The notes beneath the pieces are model-generated. The model was not told the origin of the DNA and did not search any database. It saw only the letters and a program-made list of their open reading frames with translations. Below are positions 9,501 through 17,808 of a stretch of DNA of 64,000 nt, in pieces. A program made the translations under genes and the position numbers. The DNA is from a bacterium (GTDB lineage: Bacteria > Patescibacteria > JAEDAM01 > Absconditabacterales > Absconditicoccaceae): contig JAFRZH010000013.1 of the NCBI GenBank assembly GCA_017442645.1, forward strand, positions 1 through 64,000. Reading direction: 5' to 3'. The number at the start of each line of letters is the position of its first letter. The first letter of the stretch is position 1.

Positions 9501-10154
9501 TTATATCTCATCAACTTTTACTCCAATAGAAAAAAGCTGTAATTTTTGTTCTTGATGAGAAGCTTTACAATATAAGAGATCTCCACAAATTGGATAACCT
9601 ATCGATGACAAATGAAGTCTAATTTGATGACGAATCCCTTTCTGAATTTCAATCAACAAAACACTTGTATTCGTCGTTTCTAAAAACACAAAATCAACGA
9701 TTTTTGTCACCAGGCAATGTTTTCTTCCTTTTCCCTTTTTTTCATCGTTAGAAGTTTTTATCGCGACCATACGATCGGAACTAAATTTATGATGCATAAT
9801 CGGATAATCAATCAGATTTTTTCCCTTTTTTAAAAATGCACGAATATCACCATAAACCTCCGCAAGATAATATTTATGAATCATGAATTCTGACTGAAGT
9901 TCTTTGAATTTCTTTTTCACAGCAGGATTTTTCGCAAAATACAACAGTCAAGAAGTGTCATTATCTAAACGATTCATCAATCCAAGTTCTCCTTCTTCTC
10001 AAAAAAATGCGTATAACGACTGAATAAAAGGATATTTCGCTTTCTCTTCGATCATCATATCAAGAAAACTTTTTTCTTTCCCAAAAGAACTTGGGATACC
10101 CGCAGGTTTCCAAAGGTAATAACAGTATTGATCTTGATAATAAATAAACTGCAT
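9501..10154 (-). CDS. RluA-family pseudouridine synthase
   Basis: A 217-residue protein. YLWKPAGIPSS is motif I, GLMNRLDNDTSGLLYFAKN holds the catalytic Asp, KYYLAEVYG follows, and IQKGIRHQIRLHLSSIGYPICGDLLY is the RNA-binding motif III block. It isomerises uridine in rRNA or tRNA; the target cannot be assigned. The ATG at 10154 puts motif I near residue 15; an upstream in-frame extension to about 10271 would run into the peroxidase gene and is not needed. It has no N-terminal S4 domain. Confidence 0.85.
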
Positions 10155-10230
10155 GATTGGGGGGAGAGATAAATTTTTCGCAAGGCTCAGATTTTTAATG
10201 AGAAAAAACAGGGAAGAGAGATTTGCTCTG

Positions 10231-10776
10231 TTATTCCCCCAATAAACCTTTAATCTCTTCTTCCATATCACTTGGGAGATAGGTTGGACTATATCTTTTC
10301 ACCACATTTCCTTCTCTATCTACCAAAAATTTTGTAAAATTCCAGAGAATATCTCCATCTTTTTTGCAACTCGAACTTATTTCCTTGATTCCTGTCATAA
10401 TCGCTTTATTTTTCAATCCCTCGATTTCATCTTCAGATTTTTGCTCTTTGAGATAGGTAAAAAGAGGAATTTCGTTTTCGCCATTCACTTCAATTTTTGA
10501 GAATTGATCAAAGGTAGTATGATATTTACTTGTGCAGAACTGATGAATTTCATTATCATCTCCTGGAGCTTGATGTCAAAATTGGTCGCAAGGAAAATCT
10601 AAAATTTCCAATCCTTTTTCATGGTATTTTTGATAAAGCGTTTCTAAGCCTTCATACTGAGGAGTAAACCCGCATCAGGTAGCCGTATTCACAATGATTA
10701 AAACTTTCCCTTTGAAAGTGTCCATTTTGAGAGAATTTCCATCTCTTTGAGGTATTTCGTAATCGTAGAGTGTCAT
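10231..10776 (-). CDS. Glutathione peroxidase-family thiol peroxidase (Cys type)
   Basis: A 181-residue protein. The active-site stretch reads [16 protein letters not shown], where TGA (Gly) comes immediately before the TGC of the catalytic Cys, then FPCDQFGHQAPGDD with the conserved Gln (its Gly is also TGA), and [18 protein letters not shown] with the catalytic Trp/Asn. It reduces hydroperoxides, probably using thioredoxin as Cys-type bacterial members do. Because related enzymes use UGA for selenocysteine one codon away, automatic tools could mislabel this gene; the catalytic position here is plain Cys. Confidence 0.9.
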
Positions 10777-10850
10777 TTGGTTAATAAATACAAAAGTAAA
10801 CTATGAGTAAGATTAAAAAAATCGGATAAAATCACAAGAAAAAAAAACTA

Positions 10851-10904
10851 AAAAAATCTGATTCTTTGATTTTGAGTTGATTCGTGACGGAGAGTCAGAT
10901 TTTT
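10851..10904. repeat. AAATCTGA-family hairpin repeat (full copy)
   Basis: AAAAAATCTGATTCT pairs with GGAGAGTCAGATTTTT around a loop containing GAGTTGATTCGTGAC. The same unit recurs at 3008 and 13649. It lies upstream of the peroxidase start and ahead of the RNA promoter; function as a bidirectional terminator is possible. Confidence 0.6.
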
Positions 10905-10938
10905 GTGTCCTTTTGTAAAAACTTTTTACATTTTCTAT

Positions 10939-10966
10939 TTGATTTTTTGGGAGAGATAGGTATAAG
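10939..10966 (+). promoter_or_regulatory. Promoter-like elements for the 10.97-kb RNA
   Basis: TTGATT (10939-10944), 16-base spacer, TATAAG (10961-10966). The predicted start lies at the first base of the outer stem of the RNA that follows. Confidence 0.45.
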
Positions 10967-10972
10967 AAAAAT

Positions 10973-11119
10973 GCCAAATTAATTTATCACCAAAATAGGT
11001 ATTACACTTTTTGGACATAGCGAAAAAGACGATTGATGTATCGTTTCTTATTCATTGTGTCCGAAAGGTGGTGATAAAAGAAATTAGTTTGGCGACCGAT
11101 ATTATCAGTCGTCTTTTTT
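10973..11119 (+). ncRNA. Candidate structured RNA (~147 nt) ahead of the TdeIII-like R-M genes
   Basis: Nested stems: GCCAAATTAATTT (10973-10985) with AAATTAGTTTGGC (11081-11093), then TCACCA (10987-10992) with TGGTGA (11069-11074), then GGACATA (11013-11019) with TGTGTCC (11056-11062), and an apical ACGAT/ATCGT hairpin near 11038-11053. A large one-sided internal loop (10993-11012) separates the lower and upper stems. A GAC(C)GAT/ATC(A)GTC hairpin with a T-run (11094-11119) ends it 16 bases before the nuclease ATG. It could be a free small RNA (6S-like shape) or a regulatory leader; I do not recognise the family. Confidence 0.5.
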
Positions 11120-11135
11120 ATACTAATTTTTTATA

Positions 11136-11948
11136 ATGGAATTTTCTAAAATCAAAGCTATTAATTGAATTGTTGATTCTGCTATTTATGCTTTTGCTCA
11201 AGGACTTCGTGATAAAAACGAAAAAGAAGCTCTTGATCCTAATGGAGTGATTAATATGAAAAAAAAGAATTGTTTTGTTTCAGTATTATGAGAAGAATTT
11301 ATGTTTTATTCTGCTTTTGTTCGTAGTTTTGATAGTTCTTTTTGAATTGTCTTAGAGAATATTGGAAACAATATTGCAAAATTAAGCTACGATGTCAGAG
11401 ATAATATTGAATCTTTTATTCTTCCCGATCAAACACAAAGAATATCATCCATTGTAGATAAATATCTTGAACATACTTGTTCACCTAAAATTGAACATTA
11501 TGCTGATTTTAATTGTATTTATCCTACTAATTTATCAAGTTATCAAAGAACTCATGTTACAGATAATTATTTTTATGATGGAAATACCAATGAACATTAT
11601 TTAATTGAATTAAAGGCTTGAGGTAATTTAGATAATAAAAAAGCAAGAGCAGAAAAAGAAGCTTTACTTGAAGAATATTTTCTTTTAAAAAATCAAATTA
11701 GAAACGATAAAACAGCAAAAATAAAAATATATTTTTGAACAGCATATAATATGTTTTGAGAATGAAATCAATGGAGACAAGGTAGTGTAGAACAATTTTT
11801 TGCACAAGATGAATTATTGATAGGTCAAGATTATCGAAATTTTGCTTGTAATGACGGTGATGGATTTGAGATTATTTTTAATCAATACAAAAAATCGGCA
11901 GATTATATTAGAAAATCATTACAAGAAATCAAAAATCTTTACTTTTAA
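11136..11948 (+). CDS. TdeIII-family type II restriction endonuclease
   Basis: A 270-residue protein hidden from the standard code by in-frame TGA. It shows the family blocks CIYPTNLSSYQRTHVTDNY, NEHYLIELKAGGNLDNKKA (probable nuclease core with ELK; one Gly is TGA), KEALLEEYFLLKN, and YFGTAYNMFGEGNQW followed by GSVEQFFAQDELLIG. TdeIII recognises GGNCC, but specificity of this homologue is an inference. The partner methylase begins 10 bases downstream; the structured RNA ends 16 bases upstream. Confidence 0.78.
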
Positions 11949-11958
11949 ACAGCAAAAC

Positions 11959-12723
11959 ATGGCTCTTGATACATTTATTGCTCCTACTTTTAATCTTATC
12001 AATGGAGATTGTTTTGAAGAATTAAAGCAGATAGAATCTTGAAGTATAGATTTAATTTTAACAGATCCTCCCTATAATTTGGCTAATTATTCAACTGGAA
12101 ACATGAAATTTGGTTGGAGATCTGAAATTAATAATGATGTTGCAAAACGAGATGAAAAAACTTTAAATCCAAATGATTTAGTTCATGAATTTAAAAGAAT
12201 TTTATCTCCTCAATGAAATATTTTTATCTTTTGTTCCTACAATCTTTTAGGAGAATACCACAAAGTGTTTGATCCTATATTTGATACTTTTCAATTTATG
12301 GTATGGCATAAAACCAATCCAGTTCCTAATATTAGGAAAACATCATTTTTGAATTCATGTGAATTAATTGTTTGTTGTCGAAACAAATGACATACTCGAA
12401 ATTTTTTAAAACAAAACGAAATGCATAATTTTTTTGAAAGTGGAATTTGTATGTGATTAGAAAGAATAAAAGATATAGACGGTAAAACAGTACATCCAAC
12501 ACAAAAACCATTAAAACTGTTAGAACATATTATTACTATTGCAAGTAATGAATGAGATACAGTATTAGATTGTTTTAATGGAGTTTGAAGTACTTGAGAA
12601 GCTAGTTTAAAACTTAATCGTAAATATATTGGTATCGAATTAGATCCTACTTACTATAACATTACAAAACATCGTTTATTGCCATATCAAAATTCTCCTC
12701 AAAGTTTATTTGTAACAAATTAA
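11959..12723 (+). CDS. DNA methyltransferase (beta-type order, DPPY) of the TdeIII-like system
   Basis: A 254-residue protein. LINGDCFEELKQIESGSIDLILTDPPYNL near the N-terminus carries motif IV, HKTNPVPNIR and HPTQKPLKLLEHII follow, and motif I comes last (DCFNGVGSTGEASLKLNRKYIGIELD), with two of its glycines encoded by TGA. DPPY ahead of the SAM motif is the beta arrangement shared by many N6-adenine and some N4-cytosine enzymes. It presumably protects the site cut by the adjacent nuclease. Confidence 0.85.
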
Positions 12724-12757
12724 AAATCTGTTTCGTGCATGGAAAGTCAGATTTTTA
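12722..12757 (+). terminator. Terminator of the TdeIII-like R-M pair
   Basis: AAAAATCTG and CAGATTTTT form a 9-bp stem overlapping the stop codon of the methylase and ending in a T-rich tract. It is another AAATCTGA-type inverted pair. Confidence 0.65.
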
Positions 12758-12876
12758 ATTTTTTTACATATACTTCTTATCTAAAGAAATTTAAATTCAT
12801 TTCTAAATTTCAATCGTTTGATTTTTTGACAGTTTTGTTTAAAGTATATCACAGTTTTAAAATATCATAGACTAAT

Positions 12877-13524
12877 ATGCGATATTGTTATATGGATGAA
12901 ACAGGGAATCAGTGAGAATATGGGAAACAAGGAAATTCAAGATATTTTTTCATCGTTTTTCTTTTAACTAGGAATCCTAATATTTCAGAACAAATTTTGA
13001 AAAAGACTTTTAAATGGATGTTGAAAAAATGAATTAAACATAAAGGGGGAGTGTTTCATGCAACAAATGAACTTCATGAATCAAGAATAAAAATTTTAGA
13101 ATATGCACAGGGGAAAGATATCAAAATTGTTACTTGTTATCTTGATAAAACAAATGTTTATGGAATTAGTAAAGATCCCCACTTACTGTATAATAACATG
13201 ACTATCAAATTATTAAAATCTTGTATCGAGCAATCATTTCTCTTAAAATGAGAAAAAATACAGTTATTTGCAGCTCGTAAAGAAACCAATAAATTTTTAA
13301 ATCAACAATTTGTTAATCAAATCCATTATGTTTTGGATAGTTTTTTAGATATTGAAATTTTATTAAGATATCCACAACAAGAAAAAGGATTACAATTAGT
13401 AGATGCTTTTGCTCTTGCTTTATTTCATAAGTATGAATTTTGCAATATAGAACTCTATAATCTTATTAAAGAATCTCTTATTTTAGAAGAAGAATACGGG
13501 AAATTTCATACTTTTTTACATTAA
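12877..13524 (+). CDS. DUF3800-like protein
   Basis: A 215-residue protein opening with YCYMDETGNQGEYG, the DE(S/T)G signature of DUF3800, a family with an RNase H-like fold often found in defence neighbourhoods. LLNAF-type C-terminal conservation is represented by GLQLVDAFALALF, with another acidic residue. Four in-frame TGA. It lies just after the TdeIII-like R-M genes and may belong to the same accessory block. Its biochemical activity is unknown. Confidence 0.7.
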
Positions 13525-13533
13525 AAACAAAAA

Positions 13534-13581
13534 CCTTATACACAACTCAGCGGGGTTACCTACGGCAACCGGTGTATAAGG
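13534..13581. repeat. 48-base two-level palindrome with DnaA-box-like arms
   Basis: CCTTATACAC (13534-13543) pairs with GTGTATAAGG (13572-13581), and inside it GGTTACC pairs with GGCAACC around TAC. The left arm contains TTATACACA (13536-13544), a match to the DnaA-box consensus TTATNCACA. No T-run follows, so it is a poor terminator. Confidence 0.5.
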
Positions 13582-13648
13582 ATTTACTTTGTTATTTATA
13601 GTATAATAAAAAACGTACAGAAATCAAGTTTTTTAAGACTTATTTTGT

Positions 13649-13700
13649 AAAATCTGATTCTTCGTTTTCGAGTCGATTCGTGACGGAGAGTCAGATTTTT
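13649..13700. repeat. AAATCTGA-family hairpin between convergent genes
   Basis: AAAATCTGATTC ... GGAGAGTCAGATTTTT with the same loop core (GAGTCGATTCGTGAC) as the copies at 3008 and 10851. It separates the plus-strand DUF3800 gene from the minus-strand acetyltransferase and may terminate both. Confidence 0.6.
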
Positions 13701-13704
13701 ATCT

Positions 13705-14448
13705 TTATTTCAATAATTTCTCCAAGGCATTCGCATTCAGAATCGTATTTGACACAAATTTTCCTTGATAAAAATTCGCTCGATTATTGAAAACGCAAGG
13801 GGCATTTTTCGCTTTGTCTAAACTGTCTATCTTGATAAAAGTCAGATTTATCTTCTTTTCCTTTGCATAATCCGAAAGTTCTTGAACTTCATACTCGACA
13901 TAAGGACATTCATTGGTATAAAAAATCGTAAAATTCTGGTTTTCTATCTCCATTTTCCTTGCAGTTTCCGTGAATTTGGGAGTTTCTGCATTGTCAAACG
14001 ATAACGCCAAAAGTTCATAATCACCAATCGCATCCACTACTTTAAAACCGAAATGTTCAAAGAATTTCTTCTCACCAAGAAACGGCTTTTTCTTTTTGGA
14101 AACCAAAGTACAAATTCCACTTCTTTTCTTCTCTTTTGCATCATTGATCGCATACTCGAGCAGTTCTTTTCCAATTCACTTTCCTTTGAAACTTCCAGCC
14201 ACTCGTAGACAATAAATATATTCATAATTCTGACCGATAACGGGGACTCGTGCCGTTTCAAGGGGTTCATATTCGATAAAGATTTTCCCTCTTTCATTAA
14301 GTTTTCTGAAGACATGTCCGTCTTTTAGCTTACTTTTAATTCGTTCTTTTTTCTTGTCTACTCAGCATTGATGTTTTGGATCTCCAATCGCACAGCAAAG
14401 ATGTTCTTGATCGATATTTTCTGCGGTTAGGTTGATGTATTCGTGCAT
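13705..14448 (-). CDS. YoaP-like GNAT N-acetyltransferase
   Basis: A 247-residue protein. The N-terminal half is a GNAT domain: IYCLRVAGSFKGKGIGKELLEYAI contains the acetyl-CoA loop (GKGIGKEL). The C-terminal half, with FTIFYTNECPYVEYEVQEL, resembles the thioredoxin-like YoaP extension (NxCP in place of CxxC). Substrate unknown. One TGA near residue 29 hides the true N-terminus from standard-code tools; ATG at 14448 gives MHEYINLTAENIDQEH, typical of this family. Confidence 0.8.
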
Positions 14449-14618
14449 AGTTTTTTTTTAAGAATGTAAATCCCTATCCTTTACCTTAATAAAATTTTCT
14501 ACTATTACAACCTGAAAGATTAGTCTTTTTCAAATCATCTCTTTTCATAAATTTCCTAAGATCCATGAGGAGAATCTTACAGAAAAAAAACAACCCTTCT
14601 AAAAAAGTTGATTAAAAT

Positions 14619-14645
14619 TTGACAAAAAAAAAATTGACATATAAT
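14619..14645 (+). promoter_or_regulatory. Promoter with duplicated TTGACA
   Basis: TTGACA (14619-14624) and TATAAT (14640-14645) with a 15-base spacer, and a second TTGACA directly abutting the -10. The block upstream (AAAAAAGTTGATTAA) is shared with the promoter of the gene at 16512. Confidence 0.6.
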
Positions 14646-14688
14646 TACTGTACGATATCGTTTTTTTATTTTATAATAGTTATAAAAA

Positions 14689-15075
14689 ATGGAAAAATTA
14701 AGCCAAAATTGCGTAACGTTTTCTCAAGCAGACTATGCATTCATGCATTTGTTTCGTAAAATACAGTTCTCTTTCGGTAACAGAGCTGGTATCACATACC
14801 AAACACAAGAAATTCCCAATCAGAAAACACACATTTTTAGAATTAATGTTAAAAAACCAGATGGGGAATACCAGTTCACATATAATGAGGAAGAAGAGAA
14901 ATTTTTTCTAAAAGATAATTCTGAGGAAAATGCTCAAGATAAAGAATTAGACTATAGTTCAGCTTACGAACTAAGTCATGAAATTACAACTATTTTAAAA
15001 AATGAAACACAAAAAGATGCTACAGCAATTGCTCAAAAAATTCAAGAACAGATTAAGAACGTATTTACAAAATAA
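14689..15075 (+). CDS. Unknown 128-residue protein
   Basis: I do not recognise it. It starts MEKLSQNCVTFSQADYAFMH, is soluble, moderately acidic and without transmembrane segments, and contains no TGA. Middle part could be a small beta-sheet domain (THIFRINVKKPDGEYQFTYNEEEEKF); the end is helical and rich in Gln and Lys. It is monocistronic, with its own strong promoter and terminator, and shares upstream sequence with the gene at 16512, suggesting co-regulation. Confidence 0.7.
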   Translation: MEKLSQNCVTFSQADYAFMHLFRKIQFSFGNRAGITYQTQEIPNQKTHIFRINVKKPDGEYQFTYNEEEEKFFLKDNSEENAQDKELDYSSAYELSHEITTILKNETQKDATAIAQKIQEQIKNVFTK

Positions 15076-15120
15076 CTAGTTATTACAAGACATTTTTCAC
15101 TCAAACTCAAAACTTTCATA

Positions 15121-15148
15121 AAGAGTCAGACTTTTGGCTCTTTTTTTA
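15121..15148 (+). terminator. Rho-independent terminator
   Basis: AAGAG(T)C pairs with G(G)CTCTT across CAGACTTTTG and is followed by seven T. It ends the 14689 gene and overlaps the last codons of the convergent Fic gene. Confidence 0.75.
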
Positions 15149-16231
15149 TTGATTAATAATCTGCTGATGCGCTCAGACAAAGAAAGATTTCACAGCATTT
15201 TCTACTTGTTGAATGAATAATTGTTTAAAGTAAAAAAGATTATTCTGTTCATAAAAGAGAATCGTCGCTTTTTTGTATTCATTAATACTAATCACTCTAT
15301 ATGATAAAGGAATCGAATCATGAGCCAAAAGAATTGCATTTGAAAGCATTCTTGATGTTCTTTTATTACCATCTTCAAAAGGTTGAATGTAAGCCAATAA
15401 TAATAAAATTAATAACGATTTTTCAAAAAAGAATTCTTTTTGATTGACTAAATCTACCATTTTTTCTAAAGCTTCTCTGATTTGAAATTCATTATCCAAA
15501 GGGGAATATTTTGTTCCGGTAATTCCTACACCAACTTTTCTAATATTTTTAGTCACTCCCAGATGTTTCACTAAAATACTATGTAAATATTCAATATCAC
15601 TAACTTTCAAGGACAAAAAACTTTCTTTATGTTGAATGGTTTCATTAAAACAATCTTTGTGATTAAGAATCATTTGTGCTTCTTCTTTAGTTTTTGTTTC
15701 ATCAAAAATGTGATCCTTAATCAAAGATTCTGTACTTAAAAGAGAATACGTATTTCCTTCAATAGAAGACGATTTCCAAGATAATTCGATCATAATTCTC
15801 TCATATTCTTTATTAATCAGCGTTTGACTATCATATTGAGCAATATTAGCACGAAAAGTTTGATGCAAATGCTGTAAATATTCTTTTTCTTCTTCTGTAA
15901 AAATCGAACAATGCCCCAAGTCATTGAAAATATCAAAGTTAAACGTTTCCTTGGCCTTTCTTGACACAAAATCTTCTGAAAAATAGTGTTCAACATCCAC
16001 TTTTTTCAAACATTGATAGCAAGATACGATTTTATATCTTGTATCTCTTTTATTTCCTTGTCTTTCGATAAGTTGCTGTTCTAATAATATCCCTAAATCC
16101 CTCTGGATACTTTTTCTATCAACTTCAATTCATTGATTTTTCAGATATTGTTGAATCTCTGCGATTCCAACTGTTTCTTGATTTTCTATCCATTGCAAAA
16201 TTTTCGCAATTCTTATTTCTTTCTTAGTCAT
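15146..16231 (-). CDS. Winged-helix HTH-Fic domain protein with degenerate Fic motif
   Basis: A 361-residue protein. Residues 1-75 form a DeoR-like winged helix (KKEIRIAKILQWIENQETVG ... IEVDRKSIQRDL). SSSIEGN (about 152) fits the Fic inhibitory motif (S/T)xxxE(G/N). The core motif, around residue 285, reads IQPFEDGNKRTSR instead of HPFxxGNGRxxR: the catalytic His is Gln and the third Gly is Lys, so AMP transfer as in classical Fic enzymes is doubtful. The start ATG is 74 codons upstream of where the standard code would begin, across a TGA; the C-terminus also reads through a TGA to TAA at 15146. Phased repeats upstream suggest it regulates itself. Confidence 0.83.
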
Positions 16232-16270
16232 AACTCTATGATAAATAAACAATTTCTTATATTCCTTTTT

Positions 16271-16391
16271 GCGACATTTTCAATTCTTTTTTGCGACATT
16301 TTATACAATTTTAGAAAAAAGAAAAAAAGAAATCTGAGTTTTCCTCTCTATTCTTTTTGCGACATTGTTAGATCATCTTTGCGACATTGTT
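16271..16391. promoter_or_regulatory. Four direct repeats of GCGACATT(T/G)T at 22-bp phasing
   Basis: Copies begin at 16271, 16293, 16359 and 16381, so the intervals are 22, 66 and 22 bases, all multiples of 22 and close to two helical turns. Each is preceded by a T-run. They lie 40-160 bases upstream of the HTH-Fic start codon, where an autoregulatory protein would bind (inference). Confidence 0.65.
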
Positions 16392-16449
16392 CTTTTTTCT
16401 ACTTTTCAAGCATTTTCAAAAAATCCCCTCGAAAAAAGTTGATTAAGAT

Positions 16450-16478
16450 TTGACAAAAAAAGAAGTTGACAGTATAAT
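16450..16478 (+). promoter_or_regulatory. Consensus sigma70-type promoter
   Basis: TTGACA (16450-16455), exactly 17 bases, TATAAT (16473-16478), with a second TTGACA inside the spacer as in the promoter at 14619. GAGGAG near 16482-16486 is too far upstream to serve as the ribosome site for ATG 16512. Confidence 0.8.
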
Positions 16479-16511
16479 TGAGAGGAGTTTTTAAAATAAT
16501 ATAGTAGTCAA

Positions 16512-17330
16512 ATGGAAAAAAATACAACAGCAAACCCTAATCTTGAAGTACCACCCACTACGAGGACATCTAACCAAGACTATGAAGCATCAATAGCTGA
16601 AACACTAAGATTAAATGATGTAGACCAAATATTTTTAGCTGGTAATACACAAATTAATAGTAAAGCTGATTTAGCTAAAATTGTTGAAAAACCATGTCTT
16701 GCTGCTTGTGAACAATTATATGATAAAAACATTCTTACATATTGGAGTTCTGCAAATAGAGAATCACCAGATAAAGCAGAAATACTTATCCGTTACGAAA
16801 GTTTAGATGAAAATAACAAAAAAATTGCTAATGATTTAAAGGATCGTGGTATCTTATCTATCGGATCATATTTGGATTCATGGAATACTGCAGAAGAATA
16901 TGGACCAGCTGTGATATTACGTATTCAAACAAATTCTAATATGACAGTACAAGAAATTTCTGACCAACTATGTGAGATTGCAATGAATTTCGTACCACAA
17001 GATATAAAATATAATGTCTATACCCCTGATTATTTATCACAGTATGCACCTTTTTATGGTAAACCTAAAGCCATATTTGGATTCCCAAGTCTTAAAAGGA
17101 CTATTCTGGGTGATGAGCAAGAAAGTCTATATTCTCCCAAAACTGAAAACGATAAGCTCTATAATAAGGTTCGTCTTTTCATACAAGGAAGAAGTTGAAA
17201 TAAACTTTTGTGAGAAGATATGAAAAAAATTGCGGATATGATTGGGCGAATTTATAATGACGAAGATTGATTTTTATATAAAGATGAAGAGACATTACGT
17301 CGCCACAACGAATATATAATCAAAAATTAA
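16512..17330 (+). CDS. Unknown 272-residue protein
   Basis: Not recognised. A disordered, Thr/Pro-rich N-terminus (about 25 residues) precedes an alpha/beta-looking domain with ILIRYESLDENNKKIANDL and ILRIQTNSNMTVQEISDQL. Three TGA (after QGRS, and within LLGEDMKK and DEDGFLYK) extend it 44 residues past the standard-code stop. Strong promoter, own terminator, and a promoter region like that of the gene at 14689. No membrane segment. Confidence 0.72.
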
Positions 17331-17352
17331 CCAGCAGAATTATCTCGTAAAT

Positions 17353-17386
17353 AAGAGCCATTTTAACCTTTTGGCTCTTTTTTTAT
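17353..17386 (+). terminator. Rho-independent terminator
   Basis: AAGAGCCA pairs with TGGCTCTT and is followed by a T-run, 23 bases after the stop of the preceding gene. Confidence 0.85.
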
Positions 17387-17423
17387 TCAAAAAAGGACGA
17401 AAATCATCCGCCCTTTCTTTGTT

Positions 17424-17477
17424 GTCATTCTGAACGAAGTGAAGAATCTTAAGATGTTTCGCTCTGCTCAACATGAC
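17424..17477. repeat. Palindromic GTCATTCTGA...ATGAC element
   Basis: Begins GTCATTCTGAACGAAG, has GAAGAATCTTAAGAT in the middle and ends GCTCAACATGAC. It is the same kind of element as the one inside leuS at 20667-20731, and belongs to a widespread class of short palindromic repeats in bacteria. Here it is intergenic. Confidence 0.65.
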
Positions 17478-17619
17478 GAGGTACATCATGAGCAGTCAGA
17501 CTTTTCTTCTTTTCTAAATTTCCCCTTATTTCACTCACAAGAGTCCATAAACATACTATTCTAGATGATAAAATGATGCTTAATTTGCTTGTATTTTTTG
17601 GTAATATTATTAAATTCTA

Positions 17620-17756
17620 TGTTGCTAGATCTAAATATTTCAAGAGTTATCGTGTTTTTGATACAAAACGACGATTTGCCTTTCACAACCAAATCGTCAT
17701 CAAAAGCGAATTCTTGGAAAGGTCTAGCAACCCGTGGAACGCAAATCGTCTTTTTA
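17620..17756 (+). ncRNA. Long hairpin leader with alternative-pairing (attenuator-like) layout
   Basis: GTTGCTAGATC (17621-17631) pairs with GGTCTAGCAAC (17721-17731); inside, TTTCAAGA/TCTTGGAAA, TTTTGAT/ATCAAAA and GACGATTTG (17670-17678) with CAAATCGTC (17690-17698). A second CAAATCGTC at 17742-17750 is followed by TTTTT and could pair with the same GACGATTTG to make a terminator. A weak promoter (TTGCTT, 17 bases, TATTAA) would start transcription at the first stem base. Lies directly ahead of a secreted-protein gene. The identity of any signal is unknown. Confidence 0.5.
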
Positions 17757-17808
17757 TATAATGAAAGTAGCTTCCATTGGGTTGCTTTATCCTTTCATTT
17801 TTTTGTTT

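Noticed and set aside
10231..10776. Selenoprotein reading of the glutathione peroxidase
   Set aside because: The TGA aligns with a non-catalytic neighbour; the catalytic residue is encoded by TGC, and TGA occurs at Gly positions everywhere else in the window.
11959..12723. Assignment of this methylase as DpnA of the DpnII-like system
   Set aside because: Although its motif order resembles DpnA, it is seven kilobases away and directly follows a TdeIII-like nuclease, so it is assigned to that system.
15181..16391. CRISPR-like array from the GCGACATT repeats
   Set aside because: Only four short repeats of about 10 bases with unequal intervals and no cas genes; operator sites fit better.
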